Notes: generated by a model not told the origin, from the sequence alone. A stretch of DNA of 41,307 nt from Minisyncoccota bacterium (GCA_018646985.1 JABGTR010000023.1:1-41307), one strand, 5' to 3'; counted from the stretch's first letter, positions 18,214-28,671 are shown. Program-made: numbers and translations.

Positions 18214-20037
18214 CTACTTCCCATACATCCAGTCTACAATCTCTTTTGCCACCTCACCAGCATCGCGAGAACCTTCTTTAAAAGGATTATCTTCGTCACT
18301 CTCTACCAGGACTGTAATGACGATCTTCTCTGGAAAACCAGCTTCCTTAACCTGTTTTATCCAAGCCCGGTGGTGCTCATCATCATCTCTGCCGACCACA
18401 TCCTTCAGTCCAGCTGTACCCATCGTCATCGTTAGCCAAGCATGCGTCTTTCTATAACCTTTCTCATCTGCTCCACCAAACTCAGAAGTGCCAGTTTTAC
18501 AAGCCACCGCTCCATTCTTAATCTGCTGCTGAGCGTTCATCTCCTCATCTCGATAAATTTCATTGTGAGGGAAAAATGGGTAGGCTGTCCCACCACTAGA
18601 ACAAGCATCTAACATCCCCAGGAGCACCAACTCCAGGTTTTCATCAGCTATCCCCAACTCACTACAGTCAGCATGATCTTTCTTGAGCAACGTCGGCTGA
18701 CAAAGGGTGCCATGGTTGGCAATCGCCTGAGTCATCTGACCCACTTGAAGTGGAGTAACTAAAATGTCACCCTGACCAATCCCCATATGAAAAGTGTTCC
18801 CCAAATACCAAGGCTCGCCAATGACTCTTTCTTTCCAAGATGGGTCAGGAACTACCCCAGCAGTTTCACCCAACAACTCAATTTTAGTAACCTGACCAAA
18901 ACCAAATAGACGTGCAAACTCAGCTAATTTATTTGGCCCCAGCCACTCAGCTACCTTATAAAAATAAATATCATTACTCCTAGATAGAGATCTTTGCAAA
19001 CTAATTTCACCCTCTGTTCTACCATATTGAGTGTAATACCAGTTAGCATATTCGTATTCACCCACCCTCAACACACCCTCATCTAAAACTACTGTTTGCG
19101 CATCAATTACCGCCTCTTCCAACCCGCCTAGAGCTGTGACTAACTTGAAAACTGATCCAGGCGGATAAGCACCACTTAGACTTCTATTAAAAAATATTTG
19201 CAAAGGATTACTCAATAAATCTTGAAGCTGTTGCTGGCGTTGCCTCTCTAAAATCACATCAGTCAACCGAGTGCTAAGCACATTGGCGTCAAAACTTGGA
19301 CTGCTTAACAAAGTTAAGACTTCACTATTACTAGCATCCATAATGACTACCGCTCCCGCTTGCCCTCCCAATGACTCCAAAGATGCTTTAGACAAATATG
19401 GATCAAGTGAGGTGGCAATATTCTGACCAATTTGGCCAGCATTTTTAGATATTAATCGCTGACGTTTTCCCAAAGCATTTATTTCATAAACTTCAGATGC
19501 AGCCTGTCCCCGGAGCCGCTGATCAAAAATCTTTTCTAATCCCATCTTGCCAATCACGTCACTCACCTTCAAAGAATTGTCTTCAATTAAATTATCTTTG
19601 GTGACAGGACCAACATATCCCAAAACATGAGCTACCGACTCTGGAAAACGATAATCTCTCTCTAAACCATATCGGACTTGAGCACTATCAGTTGCCAATA
19701 ACTGCAAAGCTTCTTCCCTAGAAATCGAGGTAGTTTTAGGATGCAGCGTCGTTGGATCATCAGTTTTCAAATAAACCCGCTTATTCCAGACCAATGACTG
19801 CTGGTATCGATCAAAAAAAACTCCTCTTTGAGCAGGAAGCTGAATGGTAAAGTAACGATTGTCATTTGCCAAATCTAAAAAATAATGACCTCTAAACAAC
19901 TGGATATCTACTAATCTGGCAAAAATTAACAAGAAAAAAAATAATATTCCCAATATAAACCAGCCCACACGAGTTGAAAAATGATAGTGTTGAACTAAAT
20001 TTCTCATCTTAAGTAAAATCGATGTCTCTTTAACCAA
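18214..20037 (-). CDS. mrdA: Penicillin-binding protein 2 (peptidoglycan transpeptidase)
   Basis: GAYPPGSVFKLVTA (SxxK), SRSN, CKTGTSEFGG (KTG); N-terminal TM. Confidence 0.95.
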   Translation of the reverse strand: MVKETSILLKMRNLVQHYHFSTRVGWFILGILFFFLLIFARLVDIQLFRGHYFLDLANDNRYFTIQLPAQRGVFFDRYQQSLVWNKRVYLKTDDPTTLHPKTTSISREEALQLLATDSAQVRYGLERDYRFPESVAHVLGYVGPVTKDNLIEDNSLKVSDVIGKMGLEKIFDQRLRGQAASEVYEINALGKRQRLISKNAGQIGQNIATSLDPYLSKASLESLGGQAGAVVIMDASNSEVLTLLSSPSFDANVLSTRLTDVILERQRQQQLQDLLSNPLQIFFNRSLSGAYPPGSVFKLVTALGGLEEAVIDAQTVVLDEGVLRVGEYEYANWYYTQYGRTEGEISLQRSLSRSNDIYFYKVAEWLGPNKLAEFARLFGFGQVTKIELLGETAGVVPDPSWKERVIGEPWYLGNTFHMGIGQGDILVTPLQVGQMTQAIANHGTLCQPTLLKKDHADCSELGIADENLELVLLGMLDACSSGGTAYPFFPHNEIYRDEEMNAQQQIKNGAVACKTGTSEFGGADEKGYRKTHAWLTMTMGTAGLKDVVGRDDDEHHRAWIKQVKEAGFPEKIVITVLVESDEDNPFKEGSRDAGEVAKEIVDWMYGK

Positions 20038-20423
20038 ATAATAGCCACAAAAACTGCCGCCAGCCCATAAATTAATTGCTGCATAGATATCTGTCCAAAG
20101 CTTAAAATTACTATCGCCACTGAACCAATCATGCTGCCAATAGTTAACCTGATAATATAGCTGGGAAATAATTTTTTAGCATAATTTAACCAAATATAGC
20201 TGAAACTTATTACTAGCCATGAAAAAGAAAATGGTAGCATAAATAAAACAGCCATCATCATCCCCACTATCACCAACAATCCCCACCGCCAACCCTGATC
20301 TAAACGACTCGCATAAAGACTGGTCAATATAATAGTTATCACTGGCAAACCTATCACCCTTTCAAACAACCCAACTAATATAATTAAGAGTAATCTGATC
20401 AACCATCTCCCCCAATAAATCAT
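20004..20423 (-). CDS. mreD: MreD-like membrane protein
   Basis: Small multi-TM ORF between mreC and mrdA. Confidence 0.7.
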   Translation of the reverse strand: MIYWGRWLIRLLLIILVGLFERVIGLPVITIILTSLYASRLDQGWRWGLLVIVGMMMAVLFMLPFSFSWLVISFSYIWLNYAKKLFPSYIIRLTIGSMIGSVAIVILSFGQISMQQLIYGLAAVFVAIIWLKRHRFYLR

Positions 20424-21193
20424 TGAATGACCTCCACTATCGATGCTTCATAAAAAGATACTTTTTGAGTTAAAATTGCCTCTTTGACTGGAGCTGATGG
20501 CTGATCAATAATCTGCTGTACTTGGCCAAGTATTAGCTGAGGGTGGATCTGTTCCTGACCAACTGTCACTACCAGCTCGCCAATTGAAAGTTGAGCCTCT
20601 TTAGGAATTTCAGTTAATAAAATATTTTTCCCATTTCCCACCACTAGACCACTAACACCACTCTCTGTCTTGGCTAAAATTGATGTCTTATTATCTTGAG
20701 CTAGCAAACCAACTACTGACTGGTGGTCAGAAATAGACCTAATTACACCCACTAACATCTCGGCAACTAAAACTGGTTGGCCCACCCTAACATTATCAGC
20801 TTTGCCAATACTGATACTAGGCTGCCCTCGAGAAATTATCGGAACTGCAATTTTCATTGGAGTTTCTTTTTCTTGAACTTGAAGAAGTTGACGCAATTCA
20901 TTGTTCTCTGATTCTAAATATTCCAATTCTAAAATTCTAGCTAGAGATAAACTGTAAGCTTGCTCTAATTCTTTTACTTGTTGCGAGGCATTAAGACTAC
21001 TTTTCAATAAAACTAAAGGCTGATTGGCAGCTGCTACGATTTGGTCGACTCTAATTAAAGCTGGCTGAGACCCACGCTCAAAAAATGATATTACTGGCTG
21101 CACCAAACCCAACCATTCACCAAAAAATATAATTATAAATACCGCAATTACCAAACCTAGCTCAAGCCAAATCTTTTGGTAACTATTCACCAT
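20420..21193 (-). CDS. mreC: Rod shape-determining protein MreC
   Basis: N-terminal TM, coiled coil, ENNELRQLLQV…PIISRG…VGQPVLVAEMLVGVI. Confidence 0.9.
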   Translation of the reverse strand: MVNSYQKIWLELGLVIAVFIIIFFGEWLGLVQPVISFFERGSQPALIRVDQIVAAANQPLVLLKSSLNASQQVKELEQAYSLSLARILELEYLESENNELRQLLQVQEKETPMKIAVPIISRGQPSISIGKADNVRVGQPVLVAEMLVGVIRSISDHQSVVGLLAQDNKTSILAKTESGVSGLVVGNGKNILLTEIPKEAQLSIGELVVTVGQEQIHPQLILGQVQQIIDQPSAPVKEAILTQKVSFYEASIVEVIQ

Positions 21194-22232
21194 AATCTAA
21201 TCCCTTCACTACATCTAGCGCTGGAGAGGTGGAGATAATTACTGGCATTTGCAAATTTTTCTTAATCAGATCTTGCCATCCCAATAGCTGACTTCCATTG
21301 CCTGTTAAGTAAAACCCTTGCTCCTGGAGCTGAGTCATCACCTCTGGTGGTAACTCATTAATGACAATATTTAGTTCTGATAAAAGTGATTCCATTAGAC
21401 TAATAAAGTGCTGTTCAAATATCTTAGCCTCCACTCTAGTCACCTTCACCAATCCAAGCTGAGCATCTTTCCCCCTGACAGTCATCATTGAAGAAGTTGA
21501 GAGTTGATGTTTGATCTGTTGTGCCACTCCCCAGCTAATTTGAAGCTCATACTCGGTCAAAACCTGATCGATTATAGTTTGTGTAAAAGTATTCCCCACC
21601 ACACCATTAATATTAAACCCTTTAAGTAATTGCTGGCCAATAAATATACCCACATCTACAGTCTCTGCTCCAAAATCAATTACACCGTGACTCTGAGTAA
21701 TTTTTTTAAAAGAAGGTAGCGAGGCAACTACTTCTGTCTTACTAACTATTTTTTTTACTTTAAACCCCACCCTCTCTAAAACCTGACGCATTTGTTCTTT
21801 TTCTAAAGGAGAGGCATTGACGGGTAAGGCCGTACCACAATACGCCAACAACCAAGGAGAAATTTTTTTCTGTTGCTGCAACTCATCTAAGACTGCTCTC
21901 AGGTAATAAACCGCATAATCTAGCTCAGCAACAACACCTCTTTGAATAGGATTAATTAACTTGATGTAAGCTGGAGTTTTTCCCCGTAATGCGGCTGCTT
22001 TATTGCCTACCGCCACTACCACCTGTAAGCCGGTGTGCCAGGCTATGACTGTAGGCTGATCCCAAACTAATTTATGATTAACCATTAGCCGAGTTTGGCT
22101 TGAGCCAAAATCCAGACTCAAGTTTATCTTCAGTTTTCTAAACAAGAAATTAGTATTAGGTATTAATCCCGCAAACCAGCTCATATTAGTCACCAGTTTA
22201 ACATAAAGAGAATGTAAAAAATCACTAGTCAA
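21183..22232 (-). CDS. mreB: MreB-like actin homologue
   Basis: INLSLDFGSSQTRLMV; HGVIDFGAETVDVGIF; synteny with mreC/mreD/mrdA. Confidence 0.85.
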   Translation of the reverse strand: MTSDFLHSLYVKLVTNMSWFAGLIPNTNFLFRKLKINLSLDFGSSQTRLMVNHKLVWDQPTVIAWHTGLQVVVAVGNKAAALRGKTPAYIKLINPIQRGVVAELDYAVYYLRAVLDELQQQKKISPWLLAYCGTALPVNASPLEKEQMRQVLERVGFKVKKIVSKTEVVASLPSFKKITQSHGVIDFGAETVDVGIFIGQQLLKGFNINGVVGNTFTQTIIDQVLTEYELQISWGVAQQIKHQLSTSSMMTVRGKDAQLGLVKVTRVEAKIFEQHFISLMESLLSELNIVINELPPEVMTQLQEQGFYLTGNGSQLLGWQDLIKKNLQMPVIISTSPALDVVKGLDYGE

Positions 22233-22890
22233 TATTCATTGAATTGAGCAGCTCAGCGGCTTGATGCCACTTATCTTCCTTAGCCAATCGATCAGCTTCA
22301 TCAATCTTCGTCAAAAACTCTGATTTACCAATATGGTATTCGCGCATCCCAGACACGCGTTCCCAGAACATATCTTCTTTGAGCTCTAAAGCTTTTTCAA
22401 GCATAATCTCTTCTAAATCAGGAATTAATTTCTCTAGATAAACCACCATCTCTTCCTGAACATCTTGATTATCGCCCTTGGACATCATCTGTCGCAGTTT
22501 AGTCATCTCCTCATCAGAAACAAGCATTTTGACATCAGTCTCAATAAAATCTTCCCAAATTACTTGCTGCAGTTCATCTAAAAATGCCTCTTTCTCATTA
22601 TCATCACTATTATCAACTCCTAAAAGATAAAAGATATTTTGATCTTGAAGAGATTCAACTCCTTCAACTTCTTCAGCTTTGGGAGAAATTGGGGGTACTG
22701 ATACCGGATTTGGTGTTGAGATAACTGGGGCTGGAACGACTGGTGCTGAAGTAGGTGTTGGAGGCGTGGAAGTTGGCATCGCTGGGGGCTGATAATCGTC
22801 TACGTAAGAATTATCAGTTGGAGAAGTTACTTGAGGCTCTGCTGGCTTGAGATCAGAAACATGGGGCTGGGCTGGCTGTTGAGTGATCAT
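22225..22890 (-). CDS. Hypothetical Pro-rich N-terminus plus acidic helical C-terminus
   Basis: ORF overlaps the mreB start by 8 bp. Confidence 0.75.
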   Translation of the reverse strand: MITQQPAQPHVSDLKPAEPQVTSPTDNSYVDDYQPPAMPTSTPPTPTSAPVVPAPVISTPNPVSVPPISPKAEEVEGVESLQDQNIFYLLGVDNSDDNEKEAFLDELQQVIWEDFIETDVKMLVSDEEMTKLRQMMSKGDNQDVQEEMVVYLEKLIPDLEEIMLEKALELKEDMFWERVSGMREYHIGKSEFLTKIDEADRLAKEDKWHQAAELLNSMNID

Positions 22891-22983
22891 AAATTCCTTT
22901 AACTATATAAATTCTCTACTAATAGAGTTAACTGTAATATATCAAGCACCACCACTATTAGTGAACACCAATATTTACCGAAG

Positions 22984-25122
22984 ATGCGATCTGGTTTAAA
23001 GGTATGTATACTATTTATTGTGAGTAGCCAACGCCTTCAAAAAACCATCATCGTTCTCTTCCACCTACTCTTCATGACCGTGCCATTTTTTTTCACTTGG
23101 GTTAATGAAGAGTTGTTTGAATTTCCCAAGATGCTACTCACCTATGGTTTTGCTGTACTTATTGCTGGTTTTTGGGCTGGGAGAATGATTTTAGAGAGAA
23201 AACCACTGGTGCGTCGGACTGTTTTTGATTGGCCAATTCTATTTTTTGTAATTTCTCAGCTACTATCAACTATTTTTTCAATTCACCCCGCCACCTCAAT
23301 CATGGGCTACTATACTAGATTTCACGGCGGCTTACTTTCTACTTTTACCTACACACTTCTCTTTTATGCTTTAGTCAGTAACTTTTCCAAACCAGCTCTT
23401 AAAAGACTGTGGCTCACTATCTTTATCGCTGCTCTAGGAGTAACTATTTATGCTATTCCAGAACACTTTGGTCACTCCCCCAGCTGTTTACTAATTACCA
23501 AAGAATTCAGCGTCAGTTGTTGGGTGCAGGATGTTAAAAGCAGAGTCTTTGCTACTTTTGGCCAGCCTAACTGGCTAGCAGCTTACACTATTACTCTTAT
23601 TCCTTTGGGAATTTCTCTTTTTGCTCAAACAAAAAAAAGGTGGCAACAGATCATCTTTAGCCTCACCACCATCACTCTATTTATTACCCTCCTCTTTACC
23701 CAATCTAGATCTGGACTGATAGGCTTTGGAGCTAGCATGATTGTCTTTGGAGCAGGACTAGTTTGGCTTCAGCGTCAGCATAAAAAAAAGAAATCTTTTT
23801 TTACTAAAAGCTTGGGTTTGATCGGCGCCATCGGAGTCACTTTAATACTAGTTGGGAGTAACTTTACTCCCTCTATCTCCAAAATTGTAAAATCTAATCA
23901 ACCCTCACCCGCTCCGTCTCAGCCAGCTCCCGTAGCGGTGGTCAACAGACTCGAGACTGGCGGAACTGATTCTGGAGAGATCAGGAAAATTGTTTGGCAA
24001 GGAGCAATTAATATTTGGAAACGCTACCCCTTATTAGGATCTGGAGTAGAAACTTTTGCCTATAGTTATTACCAAGACCGAACCCTAGCACATAACTTAG
24101 TTTCGGAGTGGGACTTCCTTTATAACAAAGCTCATAACGAACTTCTTAACTTCTTAGCTACCACTGGCATCGTTGGTCTAGGTAGTTATCTACTCCTCCT
24201 AGGTTGGTTTGGAGTAATTTCATTACGAGCTATCTTAAATTTAAAAAATAAAATAAATCTCAAAGATAGGGCCATCTTGCTTTCACTTCTATCTGGAATC
24301 ATTGCCCTAAGTCTCTCTAGTTTTCTCGGGTTTTCAACAGTGGTGGTCAGCATCTTACTTTTTACTAGCCTAGGATCGACTGCTATTTTAACTGCCTCTG
24401 AAAGAGTCTCTCCAGAAGCGAAAACTTCTTCACCTTCAACCGCTCAAATTATTCAGCTAACTATCTTAACCATATTGGTCTTATTCATGACTAGTAAAAT
24501 TTTTAATGTTTGGAAAGCCGATCGAGAGTTTGCCGCTGGCAAATCTTACATTAATGCTGGCTATGCTAATGAGGGTCTAGAAAAACTCCAAGCCGCTATC
24601 AAACTCAGACCTAAGGAAGCTCTCTTTCATGATCAGCTGGCTAATGCCTATAGTAAAGTTGCAGTTGCTCTTGAGCAGCAGGGCCAGAGTGATTCTTCAA
24701 CACAGTTTGAAAAAGCTGCTCTAGAAGAGTCAGCGTTGACTCTTCAACTTAATCCTCGCCATCTCAACTTTTATAAATCCAGAACTAGAATCTTAATTAC
24801 ACTAGCCGCAATTGATCCAAGCCTACTGATCCAAGCTAGAGAAACTTTGGTGGAAGCGATAAAATTAGCCCCTACAGACGCCAAATTGATGTATAATCTA
24901 GGCTTGATTGAAATCAGCAGTGATCAAGTAGAGACTGGAATCAAAACTCTAGAAAAAACAGTTGAGATGAAGCCTAATTATGAGGCAGCGCGAGTGGCTC
25001 TAGGCAAACAATATGAGAGTCAACAACAAGCATCGCTAGCTCTAGAGCAATATCAATATATCTATGATCACATTACTCAAGACAATCAAGAAATAAACCA
25101 AAAAATAACTAAACTTAAATGA
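22984..25122 (+). CDS. O-antigen ligase-like (Wzy_C) membrane protein with C-terminal TPR repeats
   Basis: Multi-TM, LLFTQSRSGLIGFGAS, LGSGVETFAYSYYQ…KAHNELLNFLATTGIVGL; TPR-like tail. Confidence 0.88.
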   Translation: MRSGLKVCILFIVSSQRLQKTIIVLFHLLFMTVPFFFTWVNEELFEFPKMLLTYGFAVLIAGFWAGRMILERKPLVRRTVFDWPILFFVISQLLSTIFSIHPATSIMGYYTRFHGGLLSTFTYTLLFYALVSNFSKPALKRLWLTIFIAALGVTIYAIPEHFGHSPSCLLITKEFSVSCWVQDVKSRVFATFGQPNWLAAYTITLIPLGISLFAQTKKRWQQIIFSLTTITLFITLLFTQSRSGLIGFGASMIVFGAGLVWLQRQHKKKKSFFTKSLGLIGAIGVTLILVGSNFTPSISKIVKSNQPSPAPSQPAPVAVVNRLETGGTDSGEIRKIVWQGAINIWKRYPLLGSGVETFAYSYYQDRTLAHNLVSEWDFLYNKAHNELLNFLATTGIVGLGSYLLLLGWFGVISLRAILNLKNKINLKDRAILLSLLSGIIALSLSSFLGFSTVVVSILLFTSLGSTAILTASERVSPEAKTSSPSTAQIIQLTILTILVLFMTSKIFNVWKADREFAAGKSYINAGYANEGLEKLQAAIKLRPKEALFHDQLANAYSKVAVALEQQGQSDSSTQFEKAALEESALTLQLNPRHLNFYKSRTRILITLAAIDPSLLIQARETLVEAIKLAPTDAKLMYNLGLIEISSDQVETGIKTLEKTVEMKPNYEAARVALGKQYESQQQASLALEQYQYIYDHITQDNQEINQKITKLK

Positions 25123-25673
25123 AAATTATCACTATTCCCCACCCCACCCTCAGAGAAACTGCTGTTGCAGTAAATCAAGTAGACAGCCAACTAATCAGGT
25201 TTGTAACTGATCTAGAAAGTACTCTTGAAAACTCTAGAAATCCTCGTGGAGTCGGTTTGGCAGCCCCACAAGTAGATAGATTATTGCGAGCATTTGTCAC
25301 TAATTTTTCTGATGAGCTCCTTCACTTCATTAATCCCGTGATTGTGAAAGCTTGCAAAAGAAAAAAAGTGCTAGGAGTTGATAAAAATGATCCAGATCTA
25401 GAGGGCTGTTTATCAATGCCTGGTCTTTATGGACCAGTCCCCAGACATCGCTGGGTAGAAATCGAGTTCCAAACTCTAGAGAATGAACAGTTAAAAAATC
25501 ATAAGAAGAGATTTGATGGTTTTCTAGCTAGGATTATTCAACATGAACTTGACCACCTTGATGGGATCCTGTTCACTGATTACTCCCTAGAAAGTGGCTT
25601 GCCTGTTTATCGTCAGAGTGATGATGGAAAAAGACTTGAAGAAATAGACCGAGAATTAATCGAAATAATTTAA
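25119..25673 (+). CDS. def: Peptide deformylase
   Basis: GVGLAAPQV, EGCLSMPGL, QHELDHLDGILF. Confidence 0.95.
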   Translation: MKIITIPHPTLRETAVAVNQVDSQLIRFVTDLESTLENSRNPRGVGLAAPQVDRLLRAFVTNFSDELLHFINPVIVKACKRKKVLGVDKNDPDLEGCLSMPGLYGPVPRHRWVEIEFQTLENEQLKNHKKRFDGFLARIIQHELDHLDGILFTDYSLESGLPVYRQSDDGKRLEEIDRELIEII

Positions 25674-26569
25674 TGACTTACTCTATCGCCATTGCTGGGA
25701 CTACCGACCGCACCAAACTTTGCACTGAAGCACTTTTTAATCATCCTCAATTTGAAATTTCTTTAATCATCACCCCCGATGCAAAACCGATTGGTCGGAA
25801 AAAGATTTTAACTTCTAGCCCCCTTAAAGAATTCGCTGATAGCAATCAAGTTCAGACAGTGCTAGTAAAAAATAAGATTGATGAATCAACTAGAAAGCAA
25901 ATTTTAGCTCACAAAAAACCTGACTTTTTATTGGTGGTAGATTTTGGCTATTTAGTCCCTAATTGGCTCTTAGATTTACCACAAATCATGCCACTCAACA
26001 TTCATCCTTCTGCTCTCCCCAAATGGAGAGGTAGCTCTCCAGGTCAGTTTGTATTGCTGAGTGGAGCTGAAAAATCTGCGGTCAGTATCATTGAGATGAC
26101 AGCTAAGTTTGACCAAGGTCCAGTCGTCTGGCAGGAAGAGTTTGCGGTTAATCCTAACTGGACACAGACTGAGTACTACCAGCACAGCTTCCAATTAGTG
26201 ACTGAACACTTGGCTGAGGTGATCCTCCAGCTGGCAGAAAAGAAAATTACCCCCACCCCCCAGCCTTTAACCTCTCCAACTCCACTAGCCAGAAAAATAA
26301 AGAAAGCAGATACTTTTGTGAAATGGGAGGAGATTGAAGCTGCGATGGCTACTGATAAAAATAGTGCTGTACATCTCGAGCGAGCTAGTCGAGCTTACTC
26401 ACCTTGGCCACTACTCTGGACTGAGATCGAGACTAATAAAGGTCAAAAAAGAATGCAGATCATTAGCACTAGAGTTGAAAAAAGCGGCTTATTAAATTTA
26501 GAAAAAGTCAAAATTGAGGGAATGGATATCAAGCCTTGGGTTGAAGTGAAAAACGTAATTAGAGATTAG
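25673..26569 (+). CDS. fmt: Methionyl-tRNA formyltransferase
   Basis: NIHPSALPKWRGSSPGQFVLLSG; start overlaps the def stop. Confidence 0.93.
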   Translation: MTYSIAIAGTTDRTKLCTEALFNHPQFEISLIITPDAKPIGRKKILTSSPLKEFADSNQVQTVLVKNKIDESTRKQILAHKKPDFLLVVDFGYLVPNWLLDLPQIMPLNIHPSALPKWRGSSPGQFVLLSGAEKSAVSIIEMTAKFDQGPVVWQEEFAVNPNWTQTEYYQHSFQLVTEHLAEVILQLAEKKITPTPQPLTSPTPLARKIKKADTFVKWEEIEAAMATDKNSAVHLERASRAYSPWPLLWTEIETNKGQKRMQIISTRVEKSGLLNLEKVKIEGMDIKPWVEVKNVIRD

Positions 26570-26787
26570 TCTTTAGACTCTGGCTTTTTCCAGTGAGTGG
26601 TGACGCCGGATTTCTTCATCATTCGTAAAACTTTAGTAGGAACACGCATTCTTTTCTTAACCCCGTCAGTCATAATAGTCACTGTATGAAGATTACGTCT
26701 AAAGGTACGTGGAGTTCGATTCTTAGCGTGAGAAACGTTTCTGCCGATGTGGGCCTTAGATGGATATTTAAAATCAAAGCTTGCCAT
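26566..26787 (-). CDS. rpmB: 50S ribosomal protein L28
   Basis: GRNVSHAKNRTPRTFRRNLHTV. Confidence 0.92.
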   Translation of the reverse strand: MASFDFKYPSKAHIGRNVSHAKNRTPRTFRRNLHTVTIMTDGVKKRMRVPTKVLRMMKKSGVTTHWKKPESKD

Positions 26788-26821
26788 ATAGATTTAATAT
26801 TCTATCATAGAACATAGGTTC

Positions 26822-27439
26822 ATGCTCAGTATTTTATTTTCTAACCCAATTGTCTTTTTAATCCTCTTTCCAGGACTACTCTTGGCGATCACTGTTCATG
26901 AGTTTGCACACGCTTGGGCAGCTGATCATTTGGGAGATCCTACCCCGAGAGCACAAGGAAGATTAACATTAGATCCTCGAGCTCATCTCGACCCCTTGGG
27001 AACCCTGGCTATCTTAATCACCAGGTTTGGTTGGGGCAAGCCAGTTCAATTTGATCCCTACAACCTCAAGGAACCAGTCCGAGACGCAGCCCTGATTGCC
27101 CTAGCTGGACCAGTCTCCAACCTCATCCTAGCAGTCATCCTCTCTTTAATAATTAATTTCAACATCCTTCCCTGGGAATGGGTTCATTTTTCTCTGATTC
27201 AGCTCTTAATTATTAACGTCATGTTAACAATCTTTAATATGTTGCCAGTCCACCCTCTTGATGGAGGAAAAGTAATGATGGCTCTCTTACCTCAAGAAGC
27301 AGCCTACAACTATGAGATGGCCATGGAACGTTACGGGACTTTTATCTTAATTTTCTTGATCATGCCTTGGGGAGGAGTATCTCCAGCTAGCCAACTAATC
27401 TCACCCGTCATTGATATTATTGTGCGAATCTTAATTTAG
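26822..27439 (+). CDS. Site-2 protease family (M50) membrane metalloprotease
   Basis: AITVHEFAHAWAADHLGDPTPRAQGRLTLDP; NMLPVHPLDGGKV. Confidence 0.93.
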   Translation: MLSILFSNPIVFLILFPGLLLAITVHEFAHAWAADHLGDPTPRAQGRLTLDPRAHLDPLGTLAILITRFGWGKPVQFDPYNLKEPVRDAALIALAGPVSNLILAVILSLIINFNILPWEWVHFSLIQLLIINVMLTIFNMLPVHPLDGGKVMMALLPQEAAYNYEMAMERYGTFILIFLIMPWGGVSPASQLISPVIDIIVRILI

Positions 27440-27445
27440 TCACTC

Positions 27446-28033
27446 ATGCAGATTGAAACTCTCAAACTCGGTCAACTAGATACCAACTGCTACTTAGCTT
27501 GGTGTGAAATAACAGATGAAGCAATTATCATTGATCCTGCAGATGAGGGTGGATTTATTAGTGAAAAAATTCTTGAGTTAGGTCTAAAGCCAGTCGCCAT
27601 TATCCTCACCCATGGTCACTTCGACCATATTTTGGGCTTACTAGAGCTGAAGCTTAACTTTCCCCAGGTATCAATTATGATGCATGAAGCAGATCTGTTT
27701 CTGACTGAAAGCGTTCAAAAGCGAGCTCAACACTGGCTAAAAATGCAAGTCGCTCCTGCTCCCAAGATAGATAAGTTTTTAGTTGAAGGTGATCTGGTTG
27801 AGTTTGGACAAGAAGTTTTAACTATCATTCATACCCCCGGACATACCCCAGGCAGTATTTGTTTGCACGATGATCAGATGATGTTCACTGGAGATACGCT
27901 CTTCAGAGATGGGGTTATTGGCCGAACTGACCTCAGCTACTCTAGCCCCAAGAAAATGTATAAGTCGCTGGAAAAAATTAGAGAGTTGTCAGGATCACGA
28001 CAGATGTACGCCGGACATGGAGCTAGTTTTTAG
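27446..28033 (+). CDS. MBL-fold hydrolase (glyoxalase II/YcbL-like), apparently short C-terminus
   Basis: LTHGHFDHI, HTPGHTPGSICL, FTGDTLFRDGVIGRTDL; ends MYAGHGASF. Confidence 0.92.
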   Translation: MQIETLKLGQLDTNCYLAWCEITDEAIIIDPADEGGFISEKILELGLKPVAIILTHGHFDHILGLLELKLNFPQVSIMMHEADLFLTESVQKRAQHWLKMQVAPAPKIDKFLVEGDLVEFGQEVLTIIHTPGHTPGSICLHDDQMMFTGDTLFRDGVIGRTDLSYSSPKKMYKSLEKIRELSGSRQMYAGHGASF

Positions 28034-28302
28034 TCAAAGCTGAAGCTTAATTTCATCTCTAAACCTTGAGCAATTTTATATAAGAATGATAGTGATGGGT
28101 TGTAAGTACCAGACTCTAGTCTGGAAATTGCGGATTGCTTGGTACCTATTTTAGACGCCAGCTCTGTTTGAGTTAAACCTTTTTCTAATCTTTTTTCAAT
28201 TAATAAGTTTATTAAGTCATACTCTGGTCTTAGATCATCGTAAGACTTCTTGATCTCTTTATTTTTTAGAAGCTGAAATTTGAGTCGGTTGTAGCTTTTC
28301 AT
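28030..28302 (-). CDS. HigA-like antitoxin (XRE HTH), second copy
   Basis: GLTQTELASKIGTKQSAISRLESGTYNPSLSFLYKIAQGL; similar to the 16332 gene. Confidence 0.9.
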   Translation of the reverse strand: MKSYNRLKFQLLKNKEIKKSYDDLRPEYDLINLLIEKRLEKGLTQTELASKIGTKQSAISRLESGTYNPSLSFLYKIAQGLEMKLSFSFD

Positions 28303-28324
28303 AATAACTAGTATAACATATATG

Positions 28325-28627
28325 TTATGTATGGCACAATACTTTTAATGCTTTTCTGATTTCTCTATTAGAAATTTTTTGTTTCTTCTTGATAAAACCA
28401 TGTATTAAAATTATTTTTCCACTACTAAAACAATAAAATATTCTCACCTCTTGTTTTCCTCTAACCCGAAGCTCAAATAAATTGTCTTTTATTTTTCTAG
28501 AATGAGGCATCGAGAGTTGATATCCAAACTTCTCAAGCAAATCAGTTGTTCGTAATACCTTAGCAATTGTTTTTGGCTGAAGCTTGTCGATAAAATCCTC
28601 GACACTTAAACTAACAATGATTTCCAT
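28325..28627 (-). CDS. HigB/RelE-type toxin, second copy
   Basis: MPHSRKIKDNLFELRVRGKQEVRIFYCFSSGKIILIHGFIKKKQK; similar to the 16667 gene. Confidence 0.9.
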   Translation of the reverse strand: MEIIVSLSVEDFIDKLQPKTIAKVLRTTDLLEKFGYQLSMPHSRKIKDNLFELRVRGKQEVRIFYCFSSGKIILIHGFIKKKQKISNREIRKALKVLCHT

Positions 28628-28649
28628 AAGCTAACACTACAACTCAATT

Positions 28650-28671
28650 CCCACCACAACCGTACTAAAAA
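28650..28671 (-). repeat. Family-2 repeat, divergent copy D
   Basis: cccaccacaaccgtactaaaaa; 6 mismatches to copy B; directly upstream of the second HigB. Confidence 0.4.
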
